Notes: generated by a model from the letters alone, not told the origin. A DNA stretch of 64,000 nt from Nakamurella alba (GCF_009707545.1 NZ_WLYK01000001.1:682001-746000); one strand, 5' to 3'; positions 20,240-33,201 are shown, counted from the stretch's first letter. Numbers and translations are program-made.

Positions 20240-21241
20240 TCAGCCGGTCAGGGTCAGCGACACCCGGCCCGGGGCGGCCGGTGCGTCGGTGGCCGCCCAG
20301 CCGGCGGTGGTCCACCGGCGCGCGGCCACGGTGACGTCGGCGACGCCGTCGCCGGCGGCGTGCGCGACGAGCCAGCCGGCGAGCGCGCGGGCGGCATCGG
20401 TGTCGGACAGACCGGGCACCTGCGCGGACAGCACAGCGGCCCCGCCGGTGGCCGAGACCACCGTCAGGCCACCGAGTTCCGCCTGCGCGTCGGCGAGCAG
20501 CAGGCCGAGCGCGGCGTTCGCCTCCGCCGCCCCGGACACCGCGGTCCGGGTGGCGGTGACGGGGGAGGGCCCCTGTGCGCCGGCCCGGCAGCTCAGCGCC
20601 AGGTCGGCCGCGCCGGAGAGCTCGCGGACCAGGGTGGTCGCCGTCGGCTCCCACTTCGCGTAGGCGTCGGGGTAGCCGGAGTACTGCACCGCCTGCGCCG
20701 CGGCGGTCAGCGACATCGACTCCCAGCCGTCGACCTGCTCCAGGGCGTCGTAGAAGGCGTTGCTGGCGTACACCGGATCGCCGACCTGGGCCACCGTGCC
20801 CCAGCCCTGCGACGGCCGCTGCTGGAACAGGCCGACCGAGTCGCGGTCGCCGCCGGGCAGGTTGCGCAGCCCGGACTCCTGCCAGGCGGTGGCCACGGCG
20901 ATGATCCGGGCCCGTTCCGGCAGCTCCCGGGACAGGCCGATCGCGTTGATGGTGGAGGCGTGCTGCAGCTGCACGGCGGTGAGCGAGACCGCCGGTGCGG
21001 TGACGATCTCGGTCGACGCGGTGGCGCTGGCACCCAGTTCGGCCTGCCCGGCGGCACCGGCGCCGGTGGTCTGCGGCCCCTCGACCACGACGGTGACGTC
21101 CGGTCCGGGCACGGCCGGGACCGAGCACTCGGCGGACGAGGTGCCCTGCGGTCCGCGGACGAAGATGACCACCCAGACGACCGCCGCTGCGACCAGGGTC
21201 ACCACCAGGGCGGCCACCAGCCACACCACCGATCTGCGCAT
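20240..21241 (-). CDS. Membrane-anchored lysozyme/transglycosylase-like protein
   Basis: A 333-residue protein with a single N-terminal membrane anchor ([20 protein letters not shown]) and an extracytoplasmic body. The middle section ([44 protein letters not shown]) is the fold signature of actinobacterial lytic-transglycosylase/lysozyme-like proteins, where the Glu in AWQES is in the catalytic-like position. The C-terminal 100 residues form a small alpha/beta domain of unknown role. A cell-wall role is likely but enzymatic activity is not proven. It is divergent from dapE. Confidence 0.7.
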   Translation of the reverse strand: MRRSVVWLVAALVVTLVAAAVVWVVIFVRGPQGTSSAECSVPAVPGPDVTVVVEGPQTTGAGAAGQAELGASATASTEIVTAPAVSLTAVQLQHASTINAIGLSRELPERARIIAVATAWQESGLRNLPGGDRDSVGLFQQRPSQGWGTVAQVGDPVYASNAFYDALEQVDGWESMSLTAAAQAVQYSGYPDAYAKWEPTATTLVRELSGAADLALSCRAGAQGPSPVTATRTAVSGAAEANAALGLLLADAQAELGGLTVVSATGGAAVLSAQVPGLSDTDAARALAGWLVAHAAGDGVADVTVAARRWTTAGWAATDAPAAPGRVSLTLTG

Positions 21242-21251
21242 TCGGCAACGG

Positions 21252-21257
21252 TACTGT
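21252..21257 (+). promoter_or_regulatory. -10 box for leaderless dapE mRNA
   Basis: TACTGT ends eight bases before the ATG at 21266, the spacing expected of a leaderless mRNA. Confidence 0.5.
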
Positions 21258-21265
21258 GCGCTTCC

Positions 21266-22336
21266 ATGAGCGCCGCCGTACCGCGTCTGGACCTGCACGC
21301 CGACCCCGCCGACCTCACCCGCACCCTGGTCGACATCCCGTCGGTGTCCGGCGACGAGCAGCTGCTGGCCGACGCCGTCGAGCAGGCGGTGCGCGGTCTG
21401 GGCCGGTACGAGGTGCTGCGCTCCGGCAACGCCGTGCTGGTCCGGTCGGATCTGGGCAGGCCGACCCGGGTGCTGCTGGCCGGGCACCTGGACACCGTGC
21501 CGATCGCCGGCAACGTGCCGTCCCGGACCGAGGGCGATGTGCTGCACGGCTGCGGCACCACCGACATGAAGTCCGGTGACGCGATGCTGCTCCACCTGCT
21601 CGCGACGCTCGAGAACCCTTCCCGCGACCTGACTGTCGTGTTCTACGACTGCGAGGAGATCGAGCACGAGCGGAACGGCCTGACCCGGATCGAGCGGGAG
21701 CACCGGGACTGGCTGGCCGCGGACCTGGCGATCCTCGGCGAGCCCACCGACGGCAAGGTGGAGGCCGGCTGCCAGGGCACGCTGGCGGCCTGGGCGACCG
21801 TGCGGGGGCACCGCGCGCACTCGGCCCGGTCCTGGATGGGCGTCAACGCGATCCACGGCGCGGCCGACGTGCTGCAGCGGCTGGCGTCGTTCCCGGCCCG
21901 CGAGGTCGACATCGACGGGTGCGTCTACCGGGAGGGCATGAACGCCGTCGGCATCACCGGAGGCGTCGCGGGCAATGTGATCCCGGACGAGTGCCGGGTG
22001 CGGATCAACTTCCGGTTCGCGCCGGACCGGTCGGCGGAGCAGGCGGTGGCGGTGGTACGGGAGCTGCTGGACGGCTACGAGGTCGAGGTGGTCGACGTGG
22101 CAGCCGGTGCGCTGCCCGGACTCTCGGCCCCGGCGGCGGCGGAGTTCGTCGCCGCGGCCGGCGGCACCCCGAGCGCGAAGTACGGCTGGACCGATGTCGC
22201 GCGGTTCGCCGCCCTCGGCATCCCGGCGGTCAACTACGGCCCGGGCAACCCGTCGCTGGCGCACACCCGCGAGGAACACGTGTCGCTGACCCAGATCCGG
22301 GAGATGACGGAGACGCTGCGCTCGTTCCTGGCCTGA
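21266..22336 (+). CDS. dapE: Succinyl-diaminopimelate desuccinylase DapE
   Basis: A 356-residue M20-family zinc hydrolase that releases succinate from N-succinyl-LL-DAP. Metal-binding and catalytic segments are [46 protein letters not shown] and the final HTREEH. The open frame extends far upstream, but it is antisense to the lysozyme-like gene there; the ATG at 21266 with its -10 box is preferred. With dapC and dapD in the same block, the cell uses the succinylase branch. Confidence 0.92.
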   Translation: MSAAVPRLDLHADPADLTRTLVDIPSVSGDEQLLADAVEQAVRGLGRYEVLRSGNAVLVRSDLGRPTRVLLAGHLDTVPIAGNVPSRTEGDVLHGCGTTDMKSGDAMLLHLLATLENPSRDLTVVFYDCEEIEHERNGLTRIEREHRDWLAADLAILGEPTDGKVEAGCQGTLAAWATVRGHRAHSARSWMGVNAIHGAADVLQRLASFPAREVDIDGCVYREGMNAVGITGGVAGNVIPDECRVRINFRFAPDRSAEQAVAVVRELLDGYEVEVVDVAAGALPGLSAPAAAEFVAAAGGTPSAKYGWTDVARFAALGIPAVNYGPGNPSLAHTREEHVSLTQIREMTETLRSFLA

Positions 22337-22353
22337 TCCCTGGCACCGGTCAC

Positions 22354-22359
22354 TACTGT
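22354..22359 (+). promoter_or_regulatory. -10 box for leaderless LOG-family gene
   Basis: TACTGT ends seven bases before GTG 22367, indicating a leaderless transcript starting at that codon. Confidence 0.5.
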
Positions 22360-22366
22360 TGCGCGT

Positions 22367-23146
22367 GTGACGAACACCGAACAGCCTCCCGGCGAGCGGG
22401 TCCCCACCGGCGAGAAGATGCGCGGCCCGGTCGTGCTGCGCGGCGAACAGAGCCGCAGCGACTCGACCACCGACCAGCGGCTGCTGGACTCCCGCGGTCC
22501 GTCGGACTGGGTGCACACCGACCCGTGGCGGGTGATGCGGATCCAGGCCGAGTTCGTGGAGGGATTCGGCGCGCTGGCCGCGGTGCCGCGTGCGGTCACC
22601 GTGTTCGGCAGTGCGCGCACCAAGCCGGACCATCCGCAGTACGCCCTGGGGCAGCGGATCGGGGCCGCGTTGGCGCAGGAAGGTTTCGCGGTGATCACCG
22701 GCGGCGGACCGGGGACGATGGAGGCGGCGAACCGCGGTGCCAAGGAGGCCGGCGGGATGTCGATCGGCCTGGGCATCGAGCTGCCGTTCGAGCAGGGCAT
22801 CAACCAGTACGTCGACCTGGGCATCAACTTCCGGTACTTCTTCGCCCGGAAGACCATGTTCCTCAAGTACTCCCAGGCGTTCGTCTGCCTGCCCGGCGGT
22901 TTCGGCACGCTGGACGAGTTGTTCGAGGCGCTGACCCTGGTGCAGACGAAGAAGGTCACCAAGTTCCCGGTGGTGCTCTTCGGGTCGGAGTACTGGGGCG
23001 GGCTGGTCGACTGGATCCGCACCACGGTCGCAGGCAACGGCAACGTCTCGCCGCCCGACCTCGACCTGATCCACGTCACCGACGACGTCGACGACATGGT
23101 GCGGGTCGTGCACGACGCCTACGCCGCCTGGGAGGCCGCGCACTGA
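22367..23146 (+). CDS. LOG-family protein (TIGR00730, nucleoside-5'-monophosphate phosphoribohydrolase-like)
   Basis: A 259-residue cytoplasmic protein of the LOG/lysine-decarboxylase-like Rossmann family. Key motifs are GGGPGTMEAANRGAKEAGG and PGGFGTLDELFEALT. Members characterised elsewhere cleave AMP or cytokinin ribotides to the free base and ribose 5-phosphate. The gene follows dapE, as the homologue does in mycobacteria. The first 60 residues are polar and variable. The biological substrate in this organism is unknown. Confidence 0.88.
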   Translation: MTNTEQPPGERVPTGEKMRGPVVLRGEQSRSDSTTDQRLLDSRGPSDWVHTDPWRVMRIQAEFVEGFGALAAVPRAVTVFGSARTKPDHPQYALGQRIGAALAQEGFAVITGGGPGTMEAANRGAKEAGGMSIGLGIELPFEQGINQYVDLGINFRYFFARKTMFLKYSQAFVCLPGGFGTLDELFEALTLVQTKKVTKFPVVLFGSEYWGGLVDWIRTTVAGNGNVSPPDLDLIHVTDDVDDMVRVVHDAYAAWEAAH

Positions 23147-23269
23147 CGGCTGCGTGACGCCCGCGGGAGATCCGGACATCCGGCGCCCAACCAGGCGGAA
23201 CCGAACCGGCCGGGATGTCGTCGGAGCAGCACCACCCCTGCTGTTCCACCCGCCCCGGAAGGCCCGGCC

Positions 23270-23956
23270 ATGTTGTCGCAGACCCAGTACCCGCAGACCC
23301 AGCACCCGTACCCGCAGCAGTGGGCCCCGGTCGCGCAGCCGCAGCGGTCGTCGCACCGCGTGGTGCTGAGCGTGACCGCGATCCTGGTCATGATCTGCAC
23401 CGTGGTCGTGGTGATCCTGCTGACCACCCGCGGCACCACTCCGGCACCCGCCCAGCAGTCCGGCGCCCTCGGCCAGGCTCAGCAGCAGAACCAGCAGCAG
23501 GGTCAGGCCCAGCAGAACCAGAACCAGCCCCCGGTCCAGCAGCCCCCGGTCCAGCAGCCCCCGGTCCAGCAGGCCCAGAACCAGCAGGGCCAGAACCAGC
23601 AGCAGCCCGAGGACCAGGTGTCCGCGATGCAGGCCGACACCCGGTCGATGAGCCCGCAGCAGGTCGCCGTGGCCTGGGTGACCGCGTTCAACTACCAGGA
23701 CGCCCAGACCTTCGTCTCGGTCTCCTGCCGGGTGGACATCGCGTCCTACCTGCAGCAGGGCGCCATGCCGAGCAACTCCGGCGGCGGTGTGGTGCTGGAC
23801 GTCGGCGCGGTGACCCCCAGCGGCGACCACGCCTGGCTCGAGGTGACCCGCGGCGGCAGCTCGGCCAACGGTCAGCTGAGCAGGCTCACCGCGATGATGG
23901 TGCAGCAGAACGGCTGGAAGGTCTGCATGACCTCCGCCGACCCGAACAACGCCTGA
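23270..23956 (+). CDS. Gln/Pro-rich single-pass membrane protein
   Basis: A 228-residue protein. A short Gln/Pro/Tyr N-terminus precedes one membrane segment (VVLSVTAILVMICTVVVVILL). Residues about 60-120 are an extracytoplasmic Gln/Asn/Pro-rich linker that includes three exact PPVQQ repeats. The last 105 residues (VAVAWVTAFNYQDAQTFVS onward) form a small NTF2/DUF4878-like domain with two Cys. The function is unknown; such proteins are common in actinobacteria as cell-surface proteins. It is separated from aroC by a strong stem-loop. Confidence 0.72.
   Translation: MLSQTQYPQTQHPYPQQWAPVAQPQRSSHRVVLSVTAILVMICTVVVVILLTTRGTTPAPAQQSGALGQAQQQNQQQGQAQQNQNQPPVQQPPVQQPPVQQAQNQQGQNQQQPEDQVSAMQADTRSMSPQQVAVAWVTAFNYQDAQTFVSVSCRVDIASYLQQGAMPSNSGGGVVLDVGAVTPSGDHAWLEVTRGGSSANGQLSRLTAMMVQQNGWKVCMTSADPNNA
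23528..23572 (+). repeat. Three perfect 15-bp tandem repeats
   Basis: The unit CCCCCGGTCCAGCAG occurs three times in a row at 23528, 23543 and 23558, in frame, encoding PPVQQ each time. It lies in the Gln/Pro linker of the membrane protein and could change length by slippage. Confidence 0.9.
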
Positions 23957-23969
23957 GCCTCCGGCCCGG

Positions 23970-24000
23970 GCCTCCCCCGCCCGCACCGGCCGGGGGAGGC
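23970..24000 (+). terminator. Stem-loop between membrane-protein gene and aroC
   Basis: GCCTCCCCCG (23970-23979) pairs with CGGGGGAGGC (23991-24000) as a 10-bp GC stem with an 11-base loop. It follows the upstream stop codon closely and has no T-run. Likely a terminator. Confidence 0.55.
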
Positions 24001-24025
24001 TCCGCCGCGTGGGAGGATGGTCCAC

Positions 24026-25250
24026 GTGTTGCGCTGGATCACCGCAGGCGAGTCGCACGGGCCTGCCCTCATCGCCGTCCTCGAGGGACTGCCCGCCGGT
24101 GTACCGGTGACCAGTTCCGACATCGCCACCCAGCTCGCCCGGCGCCGACTCGGCTACGGCCGCGGCGCCCGGATGAAGTTCGAGCAGGACGTGGTCGACG
24201 TGCTCGGTGGTGTCCGCCACGGCATCACCCTCGGCGGGCCGATCGCGGTGCAGGTCGGCAACACCGAGTGGCCCAAGTGGGAACAGATCATGTCCAGCGA
24301 CCCGGTCGACCCGGAGATCCTGGAGGGCCTGGCCCGCAACGCCCCGCTGACCCGGCCGCGCCCCGGCCATGCCGACCTCGCGGGCATGCAGAAGTACGGC
24401 TTCGACGACGCCCGGCCGGTGCTGGAGCGGGCCTCGGCCCGGGAGACCGCGGCACGGGTGGCGCTCGGCACCATCGCCCAGCACTTCCTGCGCGAGGTGG
24501 TCGGTGCCGAGGTGGTCAGCCATGTGGTGTCCATCGGTGATGCCGACGCGGTCGACGGCCGGTTGCCGGAGCCAACGGACCGCGACGCCATCGACGCCTC
24601 GCCGACCCGCACCCTGGAGCCGGCGTCCAACGACGCGCTGGTCGCCGAGATCGACGCCGCCAAGGCCGACGGCGACACCCTCGGCGGGGTGGTCGAGGTG
24701 CTGGTCTACGGCCTGCCGCCGGGGCTCGGCTCGTTCGTGCACGCCGACCGCCGGCTGGACGCCCGGCTCGCCGCCGCACTGATGGGCATCCAGGCGATCA
24801 AGGGCGTCGAGGTGGGCGACGGCTTCCGCACGGCCCGCCGCCGCGGCAGCCAGGCGCACGACGAGATGGACCCACGGCACCCCGGCGTCACCCGCCGGTC
24901 GAACCGGGCCGGCGGCGTCGAGGGCGGCATGACCAACGGCGAGGTGCTCCGGGTACGTGCGGCGATGAAGCCGATCTCGACCGTCCCGCGCGCGCTGTCG
25001 ACGCTGGACGTGTCCACGGGGGACCCGGCGGTCGCCATCCACCAGCGCAGCGACGTCTGCGCCGTCCCGGCGGCCGGCGTGGTCGCCGAGGCGATGGTCG
25101 CCCTGGTGGTGGCCGACGCGGTGCTGGAGAAGTTCGGCGGTGACTCGGTGGCCGAGACCCGGCGCAACGTGGAGTCGTACCTGGCGGGGCTCACCGACAC
25201 GCTGCCGATCCCGGCGGACCCGTCGGCCGGGTCCGGCGCCGGGCACACCG

Positions 25251-25261
<11 letters not shown>
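24026..25261 (+). CDS. aroC: Chorismate synthase AroC
   Basis: A 411-residue FMN-dependent enzyme that makes chorismate from EPSP, the last shikimate-pathway step. It shows the N-terminal [12 protein letters not shown] motif, [19 protein letters not shown]-like residues ([15 protein letters not shown]) and HDEMDP. The GTG at 24026 is preferred because GGGAGGA at 24011-24017 sits at the right spacing; an ATG at 24017 overlaps that Shine-Dalgarno. The first gene of aroC-aroK-aroB, overlapping aroK by 11 bases. Confidence 0.94.
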
Positions 25262-27884
<2,623 letters not shown>

Positions 27885-27968
27885 CCGCACATGCTGCCGT
27901 GCCGTGGCCGCGGTGTCCTGCACATTTCGCGGCAGTGGACCGGACCGGCCGCGTGCGAGACTTCTCCG

Positions 27969-28433
27969 GTGGCCGGTGGGACGAACGTGGTGATCGCGGA
28001 CGAGGGCACCGGACGCCGGATGGCCGACGGGTTCGCCGTCGTCCGGCTGCTGCAACCACTCAACGTGATCGTCGTCCCGGTCGCCGCCGGGCTGATCGGG
28101 TTCGGCCTGGGGTCGGGTGTGCTCGACCGCATCCTCATCGGTCTGGTGGTCGCGGTGCTGCTCGTGCTGCTGCTGGGTGCCCAGGGCCGCGCGGCGGTGC
28201 GCAGCCGGTTCCCGGCCGGCTCCGAGCACTCGCTGCGGCTGGGGAAGTCCGCCGTCGTGCTGGGCGACGTCGACGGCAGCCGCGAGATCCCGTACACCGC
28301 GATCCGCAACTGCTGGGCGCGGGCCGGGGTGCTGGTGCTGCAGCGGCGGGACGTCAGGGCGGCGCACGTGATCCCGCTGGATACGCTCGCACCCGCCGAT
28401 CTGACCCGGTTGCAGCGGCTGGTCAAGGGCTGA
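27969..28433 (+). CDS. Small membrane protein with YcxB-like domain
   Basis: A 154-residue protein with two membrane segments (VIVVPVAAGLIGFGLGS and ILIGLVVAVLLVLLLGA) followed by a short beta-rich cytoplasmic domain (RLGKSAVVLGDVDGSREIPY, then VLVLQRRDVRAAHVIPLDTL) like the C-terminal domain of YcxB/PH-type proteins. The function is unknown. The GTG at 27969 is the first start that clears the divergent kinase gene; an upstream frame extension overlaps that gene and is ignored. Confidence 0.65.
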   Translation: MAGGTNVVIADEGTGRRMADGFAVVRLLQPLNVIVVPVAAGLIGFGLGSGVLDRILIGLVVAVLLVLLLGAQGRAAVRSRFPAGSEHSLRLGKSAVVLGDVDGSREIPYTAIRNCWARAGVLVLQRRDVRAAHVIPLDTLAPADLTRLQRLVKG

Positions 28434-28824
28434 GTCCGGCCCGGATGCGTGTCACGTCTCCGTGCACGAAAACGCCCGCGGTGTCCGAATTGTCGTTCCC
28501 GGTGGGCGATTCCTGTTGCCCTGCACCAATCTTCGTTCCGTCACGGCGGTCGCTGAAACGCGTTCGCGGCACACCACCGGAGCAGCGCCGCCGTAGCGCA
28601 GAGTCGTGACGTCGCGCGATCGGACCATCCGATGCGGTCCCGCACGGATTCGGCGCCACACGATCCGGGCGACTTGTGGATCTTGTGGTGTGCACAGCAG
28701 CGCTGATTGTGATCGTTCGACTACTCTGTGTGTGGGTCGCCGAAGCAGATCGCGCCCCGTCCCTGCGCCGGCCTTCACCGTCGGTGCACGTCCAGGAGCC
28801 ATCCGGCATCCCACGGGGGAAGAC
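28434..28824. other. Regulatory region upstream of the cyclic-di-GMP enzyme gene
   Basis: 391 bases without a credible gene. It holds the 16-mer shared with the bldD promoter (28716-28731), which includes a TACTCT -10-like hexamer. I see no clear -35 and no BldD-type TNAC-N5-GTNA palindrome. The start codon is preceded by GGGGGA. Confidence 0.5.
28716..28731 (+). promoter_or_regulatory. 16-mer shared with the bldD promoter
   Basis: TTCGACTACTCTGTGT is identical in 15 of 16 positions to the minus-strand sequence at 34563-34578 upstream of bldD. It contains TACTCT (28722-28727), a match to TANNNT, so it is probably the -10 region of the promoter for the GGDEF/EAL gene. Confidence 0.45.
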
Positions 28825-31461
28825 ATGGCAGCATCACGGCGACCGCACGGCAGCGGCCCGCCCGCGCGCGCCAACGGCACCGTGCCCGCGCAACGCCCGG
28901 GGCACGCGCCGCAGATCGCCCAGTCCTTCGCCGCCGAGATCGCCCGGTCGCAGAGCCGGGAGCGGGCGCTGCAGGCCGCCGAGGAGCTGTCGCACTTCGG
29001 CACCTGGTCGTGGTGCGCCCGGTCCGGCGAGGTGCTCTGGTCGGAGGAGATCTTCCGCATCCTCGGCATCGACCCGGCGGCCGGCGAGCTGGACCTCGAC
29101 GGCTACCTGCAGCAGGTGCACCCCGCCGACCGGGACCGGCACGTCGCGATCATCACCGAGGCCTACGCCAACGGCACCCCCTACGTCTCCGAGCACCGGA
29201 TCGTCCGTCCGGACGGTTCCGTCCGCGAGGTCATCGGCCGGGGTCGCAGCGAGTACGCGGAGAACGGGACGCTGCTCCGGTTGGCCGGCAGCTTCCAGGA
29301 CCTGACCGAGGGCCGCGAGACCGCGCGCCGGCTGCGCGAGTCGCGGGACCTGTTCGCCGGCGTGCTGGCCGCGACCTCGCAGGCGATCATCGCGCTGGAC
29401 CCGGCGGGCAACGTCACGGTGTTCAACGCCGGCGCCGAGCGGATGCTGGGCTGGACCGCCGACGAGATGGTCGGCCACCCGCCGTACCGGCTCTTCGACA
29501 TCCGCGACATCGATGCCCGCGCCGGGGAACTCGGCGTCGCACCGACCATCGCGGCGATGCTGGAGCGGACCACCGCAGCCGGCCCGGTGTCCCGGCAGTG
29601 GACCTATCTGACGAAGTCCGGGAGCGCGCTGCAGACCTTCGTCACCGCCAACGCGATGACCGACGGCGACGGCCGGATCACCGGCTACATCACCGTCGGC
29701 GCGGACGTCACCGACCTGATGGCCGCCCGGTCCGCGCTGGCCGACAGCGAGGCGCGGTTCCGCAACACCTTCCGGTTCGCGCCGAACGGCATGATGCTCG
29801 TCGGCCTGGCCGGCGAACTGGGCCGGTTCCAGCAGGTGAACCCGGCCCTGTGCCGGTTGACCGGCTACACCGAGACCGAGCTGCTGTCGATGTCGGTCAC
29901 CGACCTGGCGGCGGGTGACGACGCCGCTGTCCAGCAGGACTGGCTGCGTGCGCTGGTCGACGGGGACCCGGAGGCGGCGGGGGAGTGGCACTGGCGGCGC
30001 GCCGACGGCGCCGATCTCTGGGTGCACTTCAACGCGAGCCCGCCGCCGCCCGGCGACACCTCCTACGTGGTCGGCCAGGTCGAGGACGTCACCGCCCGGC
30101 GGCAGGCCGAGGCGCGGCTCACCCACCAGGCGCTGCACGACGGACTGACCGGGCTGCCGAACCGGCTGCTGCTGATGGACCGGATCGAGCACGCCCTGGC
30201 CGCGACCACCCGTTCCCACCTGTTCGTCGGAGTGCTGTACCTCGACCTGGACGGGTTCAAGGCCGTCAACGACACGGCCGGCCATGCCGCGGGTGATGAC
30301 CTCCTGGTCCAGGTGGCCGACCGGCTCCGGCACGCGCTGCGGCCCGAGGACACCGTGGCCCGCCTCGGCGGCGACGAGTTCGTGGTGGTGTGCGAGGGAC
30401 TGGAGGACGACGGCACCGTCAGCCGGATCGCCGAACGGATCCTGGCCGCGGTGCGCGTCCCGTTCGTGCACGGAGGCGAGACCTATGCGCTCAGCGCCAG
30501 TGTCGGTGTCTCGATGTCCCGGGAGGACTCCTCCCCGGCGCAGCTGCTGCAGGCCGCCGACCAGGCGATGTACGGGGCGAAGCGGGACGGCAAGGGCCGG
30601 GTCCGGATCAGCGGCGCCGAGGACCCGGAGTCGTTGGCCCGGTCGGCGCGGCTGTCCCGGGCGATGCGGCTCGAGGGCGAGCTGACCCGGGCGCTGGAGA
30701 ACGACGAGCTGGTGCTGTTCGGTCAGCCGGTGCACGACCTGCGGACCGGCGAGGTGGTGGCGGTCGAGAACCTGCTCCGCTGGCGGCATCCCACCCGCGG
30801 GCTGCTCTCCCCGGCGGACTTCCTGGACGTCGCCGAGGCCTCCGACCTGATCCTCGACGTCGGCCGGCGGGCGCTGGACGAGTCGTGCCGGATGGCGGCG
30901 CAGTGGGCCGAGGAGTTCGGCGACGAGGCGCCGGCGGTCCACGTCAACATCTCCGGGCGGCAGCTCGACATCGGCAACCTGTACGCCGACGTCCTGACAT
31001 CCCTGGAGCGACATCGGGTCCCGCCGGGTGGCCTGGTGCTCGAGCTGACCGAGACGCACATGCCACTGCTCGCCGAGTCGTTGCTCAAAGACCTGCTGCG
31101 ATTGCGGGACCGCGGCCTGCGGCTGGCGATCGACGACCTCGGCACCGGGTACAGCAGCCTGTCCCGGATCACCGAGATGCCGGTCGACATGCTGAAGATC
31201 GACCTCACCTTCGTGGCGGGCATGGTCGCCGACCCGGCCGCCGCAGCCGTCGTGCGGGGGATCCTGGCCATCGGCGAAGCCCTCGGCCTGGACGTGGTGG
31301 CGGAAGGCGTCGAGACCCAGGAGCAGGCCGACCTGCTGCTGGCCGCCGGGTGTCGCACCGCGCAGGGCTACCACTTCGCGCGGGCGCTGCCGGAGGCCCG
31401 GCTGGTGGAGTACCTGCGTGCGGATCGCGACGGGCGGGCCGGCACTAGCATCGGTGCGTGA
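28825..31461 (+). CDS. PAS-PAS-PAS-GGDEF-EAL cyclic-di-GMP enzyme
   Basis: An 878-residue, apparently cytoplasmic signalling protein. Three PAS-type sensor domains lie at about residues 50-170, 175-300 and 305-430. The diguanylate cyclase domain (about 435-600) has an intact GGDEF at 515-519 and an RPED inhibitory site at 506-509, exactly five residues before it. The phosphodiesterase domain (about 612-870) has ENL in place of EAL but keeps the Glu, and retains NISGRQ, LELTETH, IDDLGTGYSS and VAEGVETQ. Both activities look possible. The ATG at 28825 follows GGGGGA. The stop overlaps pepQ (GTGA). Confidence 0.9.
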   Translation: MAASRRPHGSGPPARANGTVPAQRPGHAPQIAQSFAAEIARSQSRERALQAAEELSHFGTWSWCARSGEVLWSEEIFRILGIDPAAGELDLDGYLQQVHPADRDRHVAIITEAYANGTPYVSEHRIVRPDGSVREVIGRGRSEYAENGTLLRLAGSFQDLTEGRETARRLRESRDLFAGVLAATSQAIIALDPAGNVTVFNAGAERMLGWTADEMVGHPPYRLFDIRDIDARAGELGVAPTIAAMLERTTAAGPVSRQWTYLTKSGSALQTFVTANAMTDGDGRITGYITVGADVTDLMAARSALADSEARFRNTFRFAPNGMMLVGLAGELGRFQQVNPALCRLTGYTETELLSMSVTDLAAGDDAAVQQDWLRALVDGDPEAAGEWHWRRADGADLWVHFNASPPPPGDTSYVVGQVEDVTARRQAEARLTHQALHDGLTGLPNRLLLMDRIEHALAATTRSHLFVGVLYLDLDGFKAVNDTAGHAAGDDLLVQVADRLRHALRPEDTVARLGGDEFVVVCEGLEDDGTVSRIAERILAAVRVPFVHGGETYALSASVGVSMSREDSSPAQLLQAADQAMYGAKRDGKGRVRISGAEDPESLARSARLSRAMRLEGELTRALENDELVLFGQPVHDLRTGEVVAVENLLRWRHPTRGLLSPADFLDVAEASDLILDVGRRALDESCRMAAQWAEEFGDEAPAVHVNISGRQLDIGNLYADVLTSLERHRVPPGGLVLELTETHMPLLAESLLKDLLRLRDRGLRLAIDDLGTGYSSLSRITEMPVDMLKIDLTFVAGMVADPAAAAVVRGILAIGEALGLDVVAEGVETQEQADLLLAAGCRTAQGYHFARALPEARLVEYLRADRDGRAGTSIGA

Positions 31462-32555
31462 GCACCCCGACCGCCGACACCCGCGCCCGCCGTGACCGTC
31501 TCCGCGCTCTGCTCGTCGCGCAGGACCTGGACGCGCTGCTGGTCACCGACCTGCTGAACATCCGCTACCTGACCGGATTCACGGGCTCCAACGCGGCGTT
31601 GCTGGTCGCCGCGGACCCGGCCGGGGACCTGTTCTGCACCGACGGTCGCTACGAGACCCAGTCCGCCGCAGAGGTTCCCGACCTCCCGCTGGTGCTGGAC
31701 CGGGCCAGCGACCTGGCACTGGCCGGCAAGGCGCAGGGCCGCACCGGCTTCGAGGCGGCGCACGTGAGCGTGCTGGCCCTGGAACGTCTCGAGGCAGCGG
31801 CGACCGGCGCCCGGCTCAGCGGGACCGCCGACCTGGTCGAGGGCCTGCGCGCGGTAAAGGACCAGGGCGAGATCGAGCTGCTCCGGCAGGCCTGCGCCGT
31901 GGCCGACCGGGCCTTCGCCGAGCTGATCGCCGCCGGCGGCATCGGCGCCGGCCGCACCGAACGCGAGGTCGGTCTGGACCTCGACCAGCGGATGCGGCTG
32001 CTCGGCGCCCGCGAGCCGTCGTTCGAGACGATCGTCGCCGCCGGGCCGAACAGCGCGATCCCGCACCACCGGCCGACCGGGGCCGTGCTGGCCACCGGCG
32101 ACCTGGTGAAGTTCGACTTCGGTGCCGAGGTCGGCGGCTACCACTCCGACATGACCCGCACCGTGGTGCTCGGGCCGCCCGCCGACTGGCAGCGGGAGAT
32201 CTACGACCTGGTGGCGGCCGCCCAGCAGGCCGGGTGCGACGCGCTGGTGCCGGGCATCACCGGCGGCGAGGTCGATGCGGTGTCCCGGGACGTGATCACC
32301 GCCGCCGGGTACGGGGAGCGGTTCGCGCACGGTCTGGGCCACGGCATCGGCCTGGAGATCCACGAAGCGCCGGGCCTGGGGCGTGGCGCAGCGGCTATCA
32401 TCGACGCGGACATGTGCGTCACCGTGGAGCCGGGGGTCTACCTCCCGGGCCGTGGCGGCGTACGGATCGAGGACAGCGGTGTGGTGCGCAACGGGGCTCC
32501 CGGGTCGCGGTACGAGGTGCTCACCCTGACCTCCAAGGAACTCCTCGAGCTCTGA
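31458..32555 (+). CDS. pepQ: Xaa-Pro aminopeptidase/dipeptidase (M24 family)
   Basis: A 365-residue metallopeptidase that removes residues next to proline. The M24 metal ligands are all visible: Asp in [17 protein letters not shown], His in [13 protein letters not shown], Glu in [10 protein letters not shown] and Glu in [11 protein letters not shown] creatinase-like N-terminal domain covers about the first 130 residues. It overlaps the preceding gene by four bases and precedes efp, the normal actinobacterial order. Confidence 0.9.
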   Translation: MSTPTADTRARRDRLRALLVAQDLDALLVTDLLNIRYLTGFTGSNAALLVAADPAGDLFCTDGRYETQSAAEVPDLPLVLDRASDLALAGKAQGRTGFEAAHVSVLALERLEAAATGARLSGTADLVEGLRAVKDQGEIELLRQACAVADRAFAELIAAGGIGAGRTEREVGLDLDQRMRLLGAREPSFETIVAAGPNSAIPHHRPTGAVLATGDLVKFDFGAEVGGYHSDMTRTVVLGPPADWQREIYDLVAAAQQAGCDALVPGITGGEVDAVSRDVITAAGYGERFAHGLGHGIGLEIHEAPGLGRGAAAIIDADMCVTVEPGVYLPGRGGVRIEDSGVVRNGAPGSRYEVLTLTSKELLEL

Positions 32556-32637
32556 TCGGGTTCCGATCGCGGCCGCCCGACGGGCGGCGGCACGGGCACT
32601 CCTGCCCGCACCGACACGAAAGGCACGTCCCCCTCCC

Positions 32638-33201
32638 ATGGCCTCGACCAGCGACTTCAAGAACGGCCTCGTCCTCAACATCGAGGGCCAGCTCTGGACG
32701 ATCACCGAGTTCCAGCACGTCAAGCCCGGCAAGGGCCCGGCCTTCGTGCGGACCACGCTGAAGAACGTGCTCTCCGGCAAGGTCGTCGACCGCACCTTCA
32801 ACGCGGGCGTCAAGGTGGAGACCGCGACCGTCGACAAGCGGGACATGACGTTCCTCTACAAGGACGCCGGCGACTTCGTCTTCATGGACGGCGACACCTT
32901 CGACCAGATCACCGTGCCGGCCGCGACCGTGGGCGGTGCCGCCGACTACCTGCTGGAGAACCAGGAGGCGATGGTCGCGCAGAACGAGGGCGTCGTCCTC
33001 TACGTCGAGCTCCCCGCCTCGGTCGAGCTGGTCGTGCAGCACACCGATCCCGGCCTGCAGGGCGACCGATCCACCGGCGGCACCAAGCCCGCCACCCTGG
33101 AGACCGGCGCAGAGATCCAGGTGCCGCTGTTCCTGAACACCGGCGACCGGATCAAGGTGGACACCCGCGACGGCCGTTACCTCGGCCGCGTCAACGCTTG
33201 A
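32638..33201 (+). CDS. efp: Elongation factor P
   Basis: A 187-residue, three-domain translation factor that relieves ribosome stalling at polyproline. The conserved loop that reaches the peptidyl-transferase centre is intact ([17 protein letters not shown]), including the usual modified Lys position in PGKGPA. The length matches the family. It precedes nusB and follows pepQ; many Pro-rich proteins in the window would depend on it. Confidence 0.96.
   Translation: MASTSDFKNGLVLNIEGQLWTITEFQHVKPGKGPAFVRTTLKNVLSGKVVDRTFNAGVKVETATVDKRDMTFLYKDAGDFVFMDGDTFDQITVPAATVGGAADYLLENQEAMVAQNEGVVLYVELPASVELVVQHTDPGLQGDRSTGGTKPATLETGAEIQVPLFLNTGDRIKVDTRDGRYLGRVNA

Noticed and set aside
23528-23572. CRISPR-like repeats
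   Set aside because: The units are contiguous 15-bp coding repeats with no spacers.
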